Source of the DNA: Clostridiales bacterium
GTDB taxonomy: Bacteria > Bacillota > Clostridia > Saccharofermentanales > Saccharofermentanaceae
Reading direction: 5' to 3'
Assembly: GCA_017529925.1 (NCBI GenBank)
Contig: JAFXMZ010000039.1
Location: 1 to 64,000 of the forward strand
DNA: 64,000 nucleotides
The notes under the pieces were generated by a model. The model worked only from the letters and a program-made list of their open reading frames with translations. It was not told the DNA's origin and did not search any database. A program made the translations under genes and the position numbers. How positions within the stretch are numbered: the stretch's first letter is position 1; each line of letters opens with the position of its first letter. Below are positions 36,057-44,197 of the stretch, one piece after another.

Positions 36057-37496
36057 TTAAACAATACCAAGAGCTGCAACGTTCTGAGCGAATACAGACT
36101 CAGCCTCGGATACAGAAGAGATCTCACCAGCGAGGTAAGAAGTAACTACAGCATTGAATGCGTCGTTGATCTCCTGATCGTTAGGGCCAACTGTGGAGTT
36201 GTCGATGGAAGTAGCTGCTGCAAGGAGAACTGCTGCAGGGTTCTGTCCGCCGAGGTACTCAACAGAGTAAGAAGAGTCAGAAGCGAGGTCAGTCATGATA
36301 GAAACGCTGTTAACGAACTCACCAGTCTTCGTCATGTCACGGAGATTAGCTTCGTCAAGAGCAATAGCTCTCATGATGTCAGCAGCTGTCTTCTTGTTGT
36401 CGCAGTACTTGGATGCCATCATCCATGTGCCGCCCCAGAAGAAGTCACCAGGAGCCTTTACGAGACCCCAGTCACCCTTTGTAGGGTTGGAATCATCCTG
36501 GAAGCCCATGCAGAAGTTAAGGAGCCACATAGGTCCCCAGTAAGAAAGAACGGACTGGTTGGACATGTTAGCTGTCCAAACGTCGCCCCACTGAGAGGAC
36601 TCGAATGTGAGGTTGTTGTCCTTGAGTGTACGAGCCATATCGAAATACTGGCCCATAACAGGATCAACATTAACCTTACCGTTTACGATCCATCCGGATG
36701 TACGGGAATTGAGGATAGCTCTCCAGATATCATCTGTACCGGAGATGATCTTCTTCTCACCGTTGGAAGCATCGGAAACCTTCTGAGCTGCATCCATGAA
36801 TGCATCCCATGTAGCGAAGAAAGGCTGAACCTCATCAGGCTCAGAAACACCAAGTGTCTCCTTAGCTACAGTTCTGTTGTAGAAGACTCCGCAAGGGCAA
36901 GCCTGCCATGCAAGTCCCTTGATAACGCCAGCATCATCAGCTGCGAACTGGAGAGTATATGTATACATCTCGCCGAGCTCTGCATAAGCGATACCAAGAT
37001 CGTTGATAGCGATCGTGTCTGTGGAGTTCATGTACTTTGTTGCGTAGTCAGCGTCGCAGACGAACAGATCAGGAGCGTCCTCACCGGATGCGAGTACCTG
37101 ATCGAGCTTAGCCTGGTAAGAGTTGGACTCTGTGAGAACCTTCTCATAAGTTCCGCCCCAATACTTGTCAACAAGTCCGGGGAACTCATCGTTCCAGCCA
37201 TAGATCATCATTGTGTCGCCTGTATCAGCAACGTCCTGTGCAACAGCGTTCTCTGTGAACTGAGAGAGATCACCGTTAGCAGGTCCAGCGGGCTCAGTCT
37301 CTGAGGGAGCTTCTGTGTCTGAGGGAGCTTCTGTGTCAACAGGAGCTTCTGTCTCAGAAGGAGCCTCAGTCTTAGCAGCAGACTCATCAGCCTTAGCAGC
37401 TGTTGTGTCCTTAGCCTCATCCTTAGAGCAAGCTGCAACTGCACCGAGTACCATTGCCAATGACAACATCAAAGCAACAATCTTCTTTGTCTTCAT
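36057..37496 (-). CDS. Sugar ABC transporter substrate-binding lipoprotein (CUT1)
   Basis: Extracellular binding protein of 479 residues, with signal peptide and lipobox (G-A-V-A-A-C, Cys at about 23). A long Thr/Glu/Ala/Pro-rich linker (about 24-75) with repeated T-E-A-P units precedes the solute-binding domain (W-N-D-E-F-P-G-L, D-A-P-D-L-F-V-C-D-A-D-Y). It heads the operon with the two permeases and has a strong AGGAGG site. Cello-oligosaccharides are the likely ligand because cbp follows. Confidence 0.92.
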   Translation of the reverse strand: MKTKKIVALMLSLAMVLGAVAACSKDEAKDTTAAKADESAAKTEAPSETEAPVDTEAPSDTEAPSETEPAGPANGDLSQFTENAVAQDVADTGDTMMIYGWNDEFPGLVDKYWGGTYEKVLTESNSYQAKLDQVLASGEDAPDLFVCDADYATKYMNSTDTIAINDLGIAYAELGEMYTYTLQFAADDAGVIKGLAWQACPCGVFYNRTVAKETLGVSEPDEVQPFFATWDAFMDAAQKVSDASNGEKKIISGTDDIWRAILNSRTSGWIVNGKVNVDPVMGQYFDMARTLKDNNLTFESSQWGDVWTANMSNQSVLSYWGPMWLLNFCMGFQDDSNPTKGDWGLVKAPGDFFWGGTWMMASKYCDNKKTAADIMRAIALDEANLRDMTKTGEFVNSVSIMTDLASDSSYSVEYLGGQNPAAVLLAAATSIDNSTVGPNDQEINDAFNAVVTSYLAGEISSVSEAESVFAQNVAALGIV

Positions 37497-37638
37497 TGTG
37501 TTTTGCCTCCTAAAAATTTGTAGGTTTTATTTTCTGTCCGTTAGGACCAAAGGTTGCTTGCGCTCCGATTCTCATCTTCCGCGCGATCCGCCTGCCTTAC
37601 AAGAACGTATTCCGTAAAACGCGGATTCTTACAGGTGA

Positions 37639-37667
37639 AGTTTACAACAATTTGTACAGATGTGCAA
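37639..37667 (-). promoter_or_regulatory. Promoter of the sugar ABC operon with operator-like repeat
   Basis: On the minus strand TTGCAC (37662-37667) and TAAACT (37639-37644) are 17 bases apart. The -35 overlaps an imperfect inverted repeat, TTGCACA-TC-TGTACAA (37652-37667; 6 of 7 pairs). The leader to the binding-protein ATG is about 135 bases. The A-tract just upstream of -35 may raise its strength. Confidence 0.65.
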
Positions 37668-37747
37668 CTTTTTTTTGTGCGATTTGAATGTTACCGCAAT
37701 TTCTTTACCATTATTCACTGTACAATCTGTCGTTTCTCAAAGATTCT

Positions 37748-38941
37748 TTATGTAAAAAGTCTCCCTTCCGCAGGAATATCAACGGTGTTGTCGGCCGGGA
37801 TCTCTTCCTCTTCTTCCTTGTCCTCTGCATTTTCATCTTCAGCGTCCGGGTCTTCAGGAAGATCCTCATCCTGATCTTCGGGCTCCTCTATGACCGGTAT
37901 TCCTTCAGGGAAGTATACGAGCATTCCGTACCTTGTCAGATAGGGCATCGTGTCGATAAGGGATACCTCTATTGCGTACATCTTATCTGCCTTTACTGCA
38001 GTAACGACTGCATTGTCGTCATGGCCTGCATAGATCATGTAGTCGCCGAAATCCTCCGCCGTATCCTTCGTATCGGAAACGGTAGCTTCAGCAAACCTCT
38101 CTCCGAGCATCGCATCGAGCCCTGCCTTGTCGGTATAGATCTGCTCGTGGATTACCCTCTGGCCGTTATACATATCAAAGATGACATTCTCGCTCTTCTG
38201 AAGGATTATCTCTTCTCCGGCCTTTACCTCAATATCCATCATTACAGTAAAGAGCCTTCCGTTCTCGGCATATGCATATGTAACCTTTACTTCCTTTACG
38301 ATGGGAGCATCCTTGGGCTTTGTTGCATCACCGGGCTGGGCATACATCATCATGTATTCTGCAAGTGCCTCGTCGGTATATCTGTTGTAATATCCCTCTG
38401 CTTCCTTATAGAAACTGTCGAGATAAAGATTTACCGATACAGCCACATTCTCAAGCATCTCGGAATCTGCCTCGACAAGGAGCCTGTTTCCGTAGAAGCT
38501 CGCCACTACCGTCTTATCGTCTGCGGCATAGCTCTGCTCGAATGCTTCATCCTCGATGGTAAACCCGTCGAAAAGCGTATCCTCCGTAAGCTCAGAGAAA
38601 TCGACTCTCTCGGGAGCAGGTGTCGGAGTCGGCGTTGAGGTGGGCGTAGGTGTAGGTGTAGGCGTAGCCGTAGGAGTCGGAGTAGCTGTAGGTGTAGGTG
38701 TGGGCTCTGCCTTCTTCTCCTCCCTCGTCTCGATAGGTTCGGGTTCGGCTTCAGTCTCCTTTGCCTTCCTCTCTTCCTTCTCTTCCTTCTCCTCCTCGCC
38801 GTTTACCGCATTATCAAGATCCTCGCCGAGCTGATCTACGCTCCTGGCAAGTCTCTCCGTGTCGATGTTGCACGCGGTCAGGATAAGTGCAAAGACCAGG
38901 ATGATAGCCAAAGGTCCTCTTTTGTTCTTGGGAATATTCAT
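37748..38941 (-). CDS. Unknown lipoprotein with Pro/Thr repeat linker
   Basis: A 397-residue lipoprotein with lipobox A-L-I-L-T-A-C near residue 24, a Glu/Lys-rich stretch, then a P-T-P-T-A-T repeat (about 78-110) as a cell-wall-spanning linker. A mixed domain (about 115-370) and an acidic Glu/Asp tail follow. The middle domain is not recognised. It is separated from the upstream adaptor/core operon by a terminator, and AGGAGG precedes ATG 38941. Confidence 0.85.
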   Translation of the reverse strand: MNIPKNKRGPLAIILVFALILTACNIDTERLARSVDQLGEDLDNAVNGEEEKEEKEERKAKETEAEPEPIETREEKKAEPTPTPTATPTPTATPTPTPTPTSTPTPTPAPERVDFSELTEDTLFDGFTIEDEAFEQSYAADDKTVVASFYGNRLLVEADSEMLENVAVSVNLYLDSFYKEAEGYYNRYTDEALAEYMMMYAQPGDATKPKDAPIVKEVKVTYAYAENGRLFTVMMDIEVKAGEEIILQKSENVIFDMYNGQRVIHEQIYTDKAGLDAMLGERFAEATVSDTKDTAEDFGDYMIYAGHDDNAVVTAVKADKMYAIEVSLIDTMPYLTRYGMLVYFPEGIPVIEEPEDQDEDLPEDPDAEDENAEDKEEEEEIPADNTVDIPAEGRLFT

Positions 38942-39046
38942 AGTGCCGGCCTCCTGCTTATGTATATTAGAGATATGATTAAGTTATATTATATTCTTTT
39001 CGCGCGTAAATTATGATTCTTATTTTGAAATGGTTCTCTATAGAGG

Positions 39047-39072
39047 AAAAGAACGGACTCAGCCGTTCTTTT
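39047..39072 (-). terminator. Terminator after the MacB-core-like gene
   Basis: A 10-bp stem (39063-39072 and 39047-39056) with a 6-base loop on the minus strand; the 3' arm ends in a run of T. It overlaps the stop codon of the gene at 39059, closing the unit that starts at 49.2 kb. Confidence 0.8.
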
Positions 39073-40249
39073 CGTCCTCTTTTCTTATGACAGGCTTCTT
39101 GATCTTCAGTATCGCCATGAATACTCCGGTAATGAGCAGTACGGAACCTGATACTATCAGCACACCGTCAACGAAGAGGTGCTCCACCGCAAGCTCCGCA
39201 GTTCGCTCCCAGTAAGGCAGCTCATACTGGGCCAGCTTTTCCTTTTCCTCACCGAAAGGCATCATGAAATCCCATACGTTCAATACATTGTATCTTCCCG
39301 TATTACTGATTATGTAGAATCTCGGATCCGAAGCATTGTAATTCGGAAGAGCGGTAAGGATATCCGTCTTGGCAACGCCGGTAACAGCCTCCGGCAGGAG
39401 GGCTTCATATGTCTGGATAGCGACCGGCTGATATCCTTCGAGGCTGTCCTCTTCAGATTCAGCAGGAGTCTCGAAAGTCTTCTCGAGGGTCGAGAAATAG
39501 ATATATGCCCTGGGCTTTTCCGCACCGCATGTCTCGGCGATCGAATCGTTCATTTCGGATACCACTCCGCAGACAGTATAGTCCGTTCCGAAGATATTGA
39601 CCTTATAGCCTACTACGTCATAGGACGAGAAGAATCTCCATGCAAGGATATCGTTCAGCACGACCTGATATCCGTCTACTCCTACTTCGGGGAGAAAGCC
39701 GCCCGAGAGATATTCAAAGGGATGCAGCGCCTTGAAGTTTCCTTCGACCGCTACGATCTCGGAAGTTGCCGTCGTCGGGGTGCTGCTGTTCTCGGAAGGC
39801 AGTACGACATCCGTTGTCATTACTGTCGAAAAGCAGTCCTCCCATCCCTGGGGACGTCCGTCGGGATCCTTTGTCTTTCTCTTGACGACATTTCCCGAAT
39901 CGACAGTGTTCTGGAGCGCAGTCCTTATGAGGATGATGTCGGATCTCTTAAGCGAATTATCCGCATCTATATATCTGAAAGGAGATGTCTCTCCTTCGCT
40001 CCTTGCACCTCTTGCGAAGACAGACACATGCCTGTATCCTGTCTCGCCGCCCTGTGACCAGATCTCAGCGATATTCCTTTCGGAACGCTGTGACGTTATC
40101 ACGGCCGCTCTGACCGCACCCGTGATTATCAGGATGAGAGCGATGACTATAACCCAGAACGGTGCCGCAAGGACCATCTTCTTGATGCGTCTCTTACTTA
40201 TCGTCCAGCTCTCGCTGAGATATTCTTTTATCCACTTTAAAATGACCAT
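39059..40249 (-). CDS. Membrane protein resembling the MacB/FtsX periplasmic core, with two helices
   Basis: A 396-residue protein: basic N-terminus, one helix (about 29-50), an extracytoplasmic region of ~300 residues, one C-terminal helix (about 355-380) and a charged tail. The order (helix, S-Q-R-S-E-R-N-I, large outside domain with V-V-G-Y-K-V-N-I-F-G-T-D-Y-T-V-C-G-V-V) recalls the MacB-type core domain, but the last two helices of a true MacB/FtsX permease are absent and there is no ATPase. It follows the HlyD-like gene by 28 bases. The MacB relation is inference. Confidence 0.75.
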   Translation of the reverse strand: MVILKWIKEYLSESWTISKRRIKKMVLAAPFWVIVIALILIITGAVRAAVITSQRSERNIAEIWSQGGETGYRHVSVFARGARSEGETSPFRYIDADNSLKRSDIILIRTALQNTVDSGNVVKRKTKDPDGRPQGWEDCFSTVMTTDVVLPSENSSTPTTATSEIVAVEGNFKALHPFEYLSGGFLPEVGVDGYQVVLNDILAWRFFSSYDVVGYKVNIFGTDYTVCGVVSEMNDSIAETCGAEKPRAYIYFSTLEKTFETPAESEEDSLEGYQPVAIQTYEALLPEAVTGVAKTDILTALPNYNASDPRFYIISNTGRYNVLNVWDFMMPFGEEKEKLAQYELPYWERTAELAVEHLFVDGVLIVSGSVLLITGVFMAILKIKKPVIRKEDEKNG

Positions 40250-40277
40250 CTTCAGTCTTTCCTTTCAGGAAATGTCA

Positions 40278-42089
40278 TCACTTGGATTCGGAATCCTTGC
40301 TGTAATCCTCGAGACGGACTCTCTCTCCGTCCTTGAGAGGCTTTTCGCTTCGGATAACGATCATGTCGTTAGTCAGGTTGTTTCCGGATATTGCAGAGAG
40401 CGCACCGTCCGTGGCATCGACAGTTACATCGACACGCTTTACGGTATACTTGTCGCCCAGAGGGCTCTTCTCTTCCTTGATCTGATAGACGAACGTACCC
40501 GAGTTGTCTTCATTGATCGCGCTGCTGGCAATTATCCTGTCATAGTCGGAATTTGCCCTGTCGGCGACAACCGTGATCGACTCGCCGGGATACATATAAT
40601 CACCTGCGAGGGAGCACTTTACGATCCTCGTCTCTCTCGGATTATCCGGATCGGGTCTGATGTTGACGACCGTACATGTATCGACGAACCAGCTGTCACA
40701 TGAGAGCGTCATTCCGGTCCTCAGGTTGTTGGCAACGTTTGTAGGGAACTTGAACGTGGCAGAGTACGTTGTCTCCTCGGGGATGACGACGAAGACGACC
40801 TGATCCTTTGTCATGACATCTCCCTCAAATACGGCGATGTTAAAAGCATAACCTGTTGCGGGAGCCTTTATCTCCGTAACGGCCATTTCCTTCTCGGCAT
40901 CTTCGATCTGCTTCTTCAGATCGGCGATCTTCTGTTCTCTTTCGTCATATGCATCCTTTGCCTTATCGTTCTCGATGCTGGCAGTCGCCCTGGCATTATT
41001 GAGTTCTCTTCTTGCCTTGTTGAGCGATGAGCTTGCAGAATTGACGGCTGACTGTGCAGACGTTACCGAAGGGAGTGCTTCAGCATCCTCGATGATCGCC
41101 TGAGCATCGGCTACAGCGCTCTGTGCATCCGCGAGTTCGGATGACGCTGCAACGAGCCTGTCCTCAGCGGCTGCCTTTAGCTGCTCGAGATCCTCCTTCT
41201 GCTTCTGAAGATCCTCGATCTCCTTCATGAGCTCGGCGATCCTCTCCGTGGAGGGATTGACTGTCTCACTTGGAGTCGTATCCTCATCCGTAGCGTCTGA
41301 AGGATCGGTCGTTTCAGCGGGTTCGGAATCCGCTTCGGATTCGCCCGGATCGTTCTTGGCGGGTTCTGCGGGAACATCCCCTCCGGGAGTGGGAGTAGGT
41401 GTCGGGACACCGAGGTTGATGAGTGTCTGAATCTGCTCCTCATCATTCGCGATCTGGAGATCGATCTCCGCGATCTGCTTATCGTAATCCTCGATCGTTG
41501 ACGTAGCCGAATCTACCTTTCCCTGAAGTCCCGGGATAAGTCCGTTCTTCTCGTTGATCGTATTCTGGGCAGCCTGGATGGTGGCATCCTTGTTCCTTGC
41601 CGCTTCAAGTGTCTTGTTGGCTGTGTCGAGAGTCTCCTGAGCCATTACTATCGACTCTTCATATGATGTGTAGTCGGTCGGATCAGAAGGTGTCCTGGAC
41701 TCGTATTCCTTCGCCTTCTCGAGTTCCTTGAGCGTCGCTTTTGCCGTCTCGAGATCTTCGTTCTTTTCGCCCTGCTTGAGCGTGATGACCGTAGCTCCCT
41801 CTTCCACATATTCGTAGTTCTGGACGAGGACCTTATCTACGGTCCTTCCCTCGATACCCTTGGCTTCGCTCTTGTTGTCTGCCTCGATCTGGCCGGTGGC
41901 ATTGTTCGTATATGAAAGATTTCCGCGCACGGCATTCTTTGCCATTACCTTGGGGATAGTGGCATTCATTATCGTGTTCGAAAAGAACGTCAGCAGTGCG
42001 AGTATGACAAGGAATGCGATTATCGCACGGACGACCCATCTCCTGTCTTTCTTTTTTGTCTCGACCTGTTCATTATTTATGTTTTCCAT
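40278..42089 (-). CDS. HlyD/MacA-type membrane fusion (adaptor) protein
   Basis: A 603-residue adaptor: one N-terminal helix (about 22-42), a biotinyl-lipoyl-like half (G-R-T-V-D-K-V-L-V-Q-N-Y-E-Y-V-E-E-G-A-T-V), a long coiled-coil hairpin (about 115-385), the second lipoyl half (I-K-A-P-A-T-G-Y-A-F) and beta-barrel domains. An acidic Pro/Thr/Glu stretch sits in the coiled-coil turn (about 220-265), unusual for this family. Adaptors of this kind normally serve exporters. Here it follows CUT1 importer permeases by 36 bases. Confidence 0.88.
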   Translation of the reverse strand: MENINNEQVETKKKDRRWVVRAIIAFLVILALLTFFSNTIMNATIPKVMAKNAVRGNLSYTNNATGQIEADNKSEAKGIEGRTVDKVLVQNYEYVEEGATVITLKQGEKNEDLETAKATLKELEKAKEYESRTPSDPTDYTSYEESIVMAQETLDTANKTLEAARNKDATIQAAQNTINEKNGLIPGLQGKVDSATSTIEDYDKQIAEIDLQIANDEEQIQTLINLGVPTPTPTPGGDVPAEPAKNDPGESEADSEPAETTDPSDATDEDTTPSETVNPSTERIAELMKEIEDLQKQKEDLEQLKAAAEDRLVAASSELADAQSAVADAQAIIEDAEALPSVTSAQSAVNSASSSLNKARRELNNARATASIENDKAKDAYDEREQKIADLKKQIEDAEKEMAVTEIKAPATGYAFNIAVFEGDVMTKDQVVFVVIPEETTYSATFKFPTNVANNLRTGMTLSCDSWFVDTCTVVNIRPDPDNPRETRIVKCSLAGDYMYPGESITVVADRANSDYDRIIASSAINEDNSGTFVYQIKEEKSPLGDKYTVKRVDVTVDATDGALSAISGNNLTNDMIVIRSEKPLKDGERVRLEDYSKDSESK

Positions 42090-42125
42090 ATACGGACTAC
42101 CTCCCGTTATTATCTGTTCTTTCTA

Positions 42126-43181
42126 TTACTTAACGCCCGATCGCGATATTCCCTCTACCAGATACTCTTCGCCTCTGAGGAATATCAGGAGCGGCGGTAT
42201 CATGTAGAGAGCGGATGCCGCGAAAGCGATACCTATCTCTTTTTCGTTTATCTGCGACAGGAAGACAGACAGCGGCTGCTTATCTGCATCCTTAAGAAGG
42301 ACGATCGGCTGCTCGACCATGTTCCAGTAATCGATGAACAGAAGGATCGTCAGTGCGAAGATGGCGCTCTTGCACGCCGGGATCGCTATCCTCGTGAATA
42401 TCTGCCATTCCGAGGCACCGTCGAGCTTTGCCGCTTCTATATATGCCGACGGTATCTGTCTCATATACTTGGTCAGCAGGAAGATGGCGAAAGTCGAGAA
42501 TACACCCGGCAGGATGATCGCCCAGAAAGTATTCAGTATATGAAGCTTATCGGCGATCATATAGTTAGGAACGAGCGTAACCTGAAAAGGCATCAGCATG
42601 AGTATGATATATGCAAAGAAGAGCACTTCCCTTCTCTTCTTCCTGTATCTTGCGAAACTGTAGGAAGCGAGGCACGCGAGTATCATCTGTCCTGCAACGA
42701 TCGGAACTACGAGTATTATCGAGTTCCAGAACTTGAGAAGATATGTGGGACTCATAAACAGAAGGCTCTTATACTGCTCTATGGTTACTCTCTGCGGCAC
42801 CATCCTGAGGACAGGAGTCTTCGTCATGTATTTTGCTCCGTTCTTCGCGTGTCCCGACAGGCTCTGGAATACAACTCCGTAGTTATCCTGTATCTCTGCC
42901 GATGACATGAAGGAATTAAGGAAAGTATAGAAGATAGGGATCAGCGCGAGGACCGCTGCGATGCCCGCGATTATCAGTCCCAGCGTAACGAGGATCGAAT
43001 GGTTGACCTTCCTCCTGCGGATTGCCTTCTTCGACCTCTTCCTCTCCTTTTTGAAGAATGCTTCCCTCTCGGCTTCGCTCATCGATTCAAAGAACGAATC
43101 GGGATGCGTAGTCTCGATGTAGATATTACGTCTTGCCTTTGTAGCGGCCAGTCTTCTCTGTTTCTTAAGTTCGTTGTCCAT
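42126..43181 (-). CDS. ABC transporter permease (CUT1, MalG type)
   Basis: Six-helix permease with an extended, very basic cytoplasmic N-terminus (about 1-60, K-K-E-R-K-R-S-K-K-A-I-R-R-R-K). The EAA loop is E-A-A-K-L-D-G-A-S-E-W-Q-I-F near residue 250. ATG 43181 (351 residues) lies one base after the partner's stop and has GGAGG; the frame is open to 43196. It belongs with the two large binding proteins upstream. Ligand unknown. Confidence 0.9.
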   Translation of the reverse strand: MDNELKKQRRLAATKARRNIYIETTHPDSFFESMSEAEREAFFKKERKRSKKAIRRRKVNHSILVTLGLIIAGIAAVLALIPIFYTFLNSFMSSAEIQDNYGVVFQSLSGHAKNGAKYMTKTPVLRMVPQRVTIEQYKSLLFMSPTYLLKFWNSIILVVPIVAGQMILACLASYSFARYRKKRREVLFFAYIILMLMPFQVTLVPNYMIADKLHILNTFWAIILPGVFSTFAIFLLTKYMRQIPSAYIEAAKLDGASEWQIFTRIAIPACKSAIFALTILLFIDYWNMVEQPIVLLKDADKQPLSVFLSQINEKEIGIAFAASALYMIPPLLIFLRGEEYLVEGISRSGVK

Positions 43182-43182
43182 A

Positions 43183-44184
43183 TCAGTCCTCCACATCCCT
43201 GTCGAATCTGGATTCCGCGAAGAACAGGACTCCGACTATGAATACCATCACCACGAGCATTACCATGGCGCCCGCGGAGAGCTTGGAATAGTCAAGGTGC
43301 GTAAATGCGTTGTTCATAAAGTTCTGGAGCATATACAGCTTCTCGTAAGGGTAGTCGCCCGAGAGAAGGTATACTTCACGGAAGATCTTGAACGAACTGA
43401 TGAGCGACATGATCGCAACAAAGAAGATCGTAGGGCTCAGGTAATGCATCTTGATCTTAAAGAATCTCTTGAACGATCCTGCGCCGTCGATCATGGCCGA
43501 CTCGAGGATCTCGTTCGGAATGTTGTTGAGCGCCGCGAGGAAGAGGACCATGTTATAGCCGAGGTTCTTCCACAGGAAGAGTATCAGTACGACGCCCTGT
43601 GAATAATCTGATTTCAGCCAGTCTTCGACCCATCCGAAAAGGGGTCCTGTCCAGCCGTTAACGACTCCGTTGAAGGAGAAGAATACCTGCCAGATGAGAA
43701 CGACCGAAGCAACCGGTACCATCATGGGGTTAAGGAGTATGCTCCTGAAGACGCTCTTTCCGGGAAGACCCGAGTTGAGAAGTATCGCGAGAAGGAGTGC
43801 GAGTACTACGGCAAGAGGCACTGCCTTCGCCGCAAACTCGAGCGTATTCAGCGAAGCAGATTTGAATGCCTCATTATGAAGTACTCTCTCGTAATTCCTG
43901 AAGCCGATGAAGTCCGTGTTGGAAGACGACTTCTGGAATGAAGTCTGAAGCAGCATGAACAGCGGCCAGAAAAAGAACATGGTGACGCCTGCAAGGCTCG
44001 GGACAAGAAATCCCGAGAACGTGAGCCATTCCTTGAACTTCCTGACGCGGTGAAGTCTCTTCTTCTTCAGGAGCATCTTTTTCCTGATCGAAGGATCCTC
44101 CGTCACGGGCTCTATTCCCGCAATGATCTTTCCGGCCTTTTCATTGGCATTCTCTTCTGTAAAATCCCTGTATTTTCCCATCAT
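43183..44184 (-). CDS. ABC transporter permease (CUT1, MalF type)
   Basis: Partner permease of normal size (333 residues) with a basic N-terminal extension, six helices and EAA loop E-S-A-M-I-D-G-A-G-S-F-K-R-F near 235. Unlike the permease at 33327 it has no large loop. It starts 13 bases after the binding-protein stop; ATG 44181 is an equal alternative to 44184. Confidence 0.9.
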   Translation of the reverse strand: MMGKYRDFTEENANEKAGKIIAGIEPVTEDPSIRKKMLLKKKRLHRVRKFKEWLTFSGFLVPSLAGVTMFFFWPLFMLLQTSFQKSSSNTDFIGFRNYERVLHNEAFKSASLNTLEFAAKAVPLAVVLALLLAILLNSGLPGKSVFRSILLNPMMVPVASVVLIWQVFFSFNGVVNGWTGPLFGWVEDWLKSDYSQGVVLILFLWKNLGYNMVLFLAALNNIPNEILESAMIDGAGSFKRFFKIKMHYLSPTIFFVAIMSLISSFKIFREVYLLSGDYPYEKLYMLQNFMNNAFTHLDYSKLSAGAMVMLVVMVFIVGVLFFAESRFDRDVED

Positions 44185-44197
44185 TCCCTGCGAAAGA

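Noticed and set aside
38630..38705. Possible CRISPR-like or VNTR repeat
   Set aside because: The short repeats encode a Pro/Thr linker inside a lipoprotein; no spacer structure and no cas genes.
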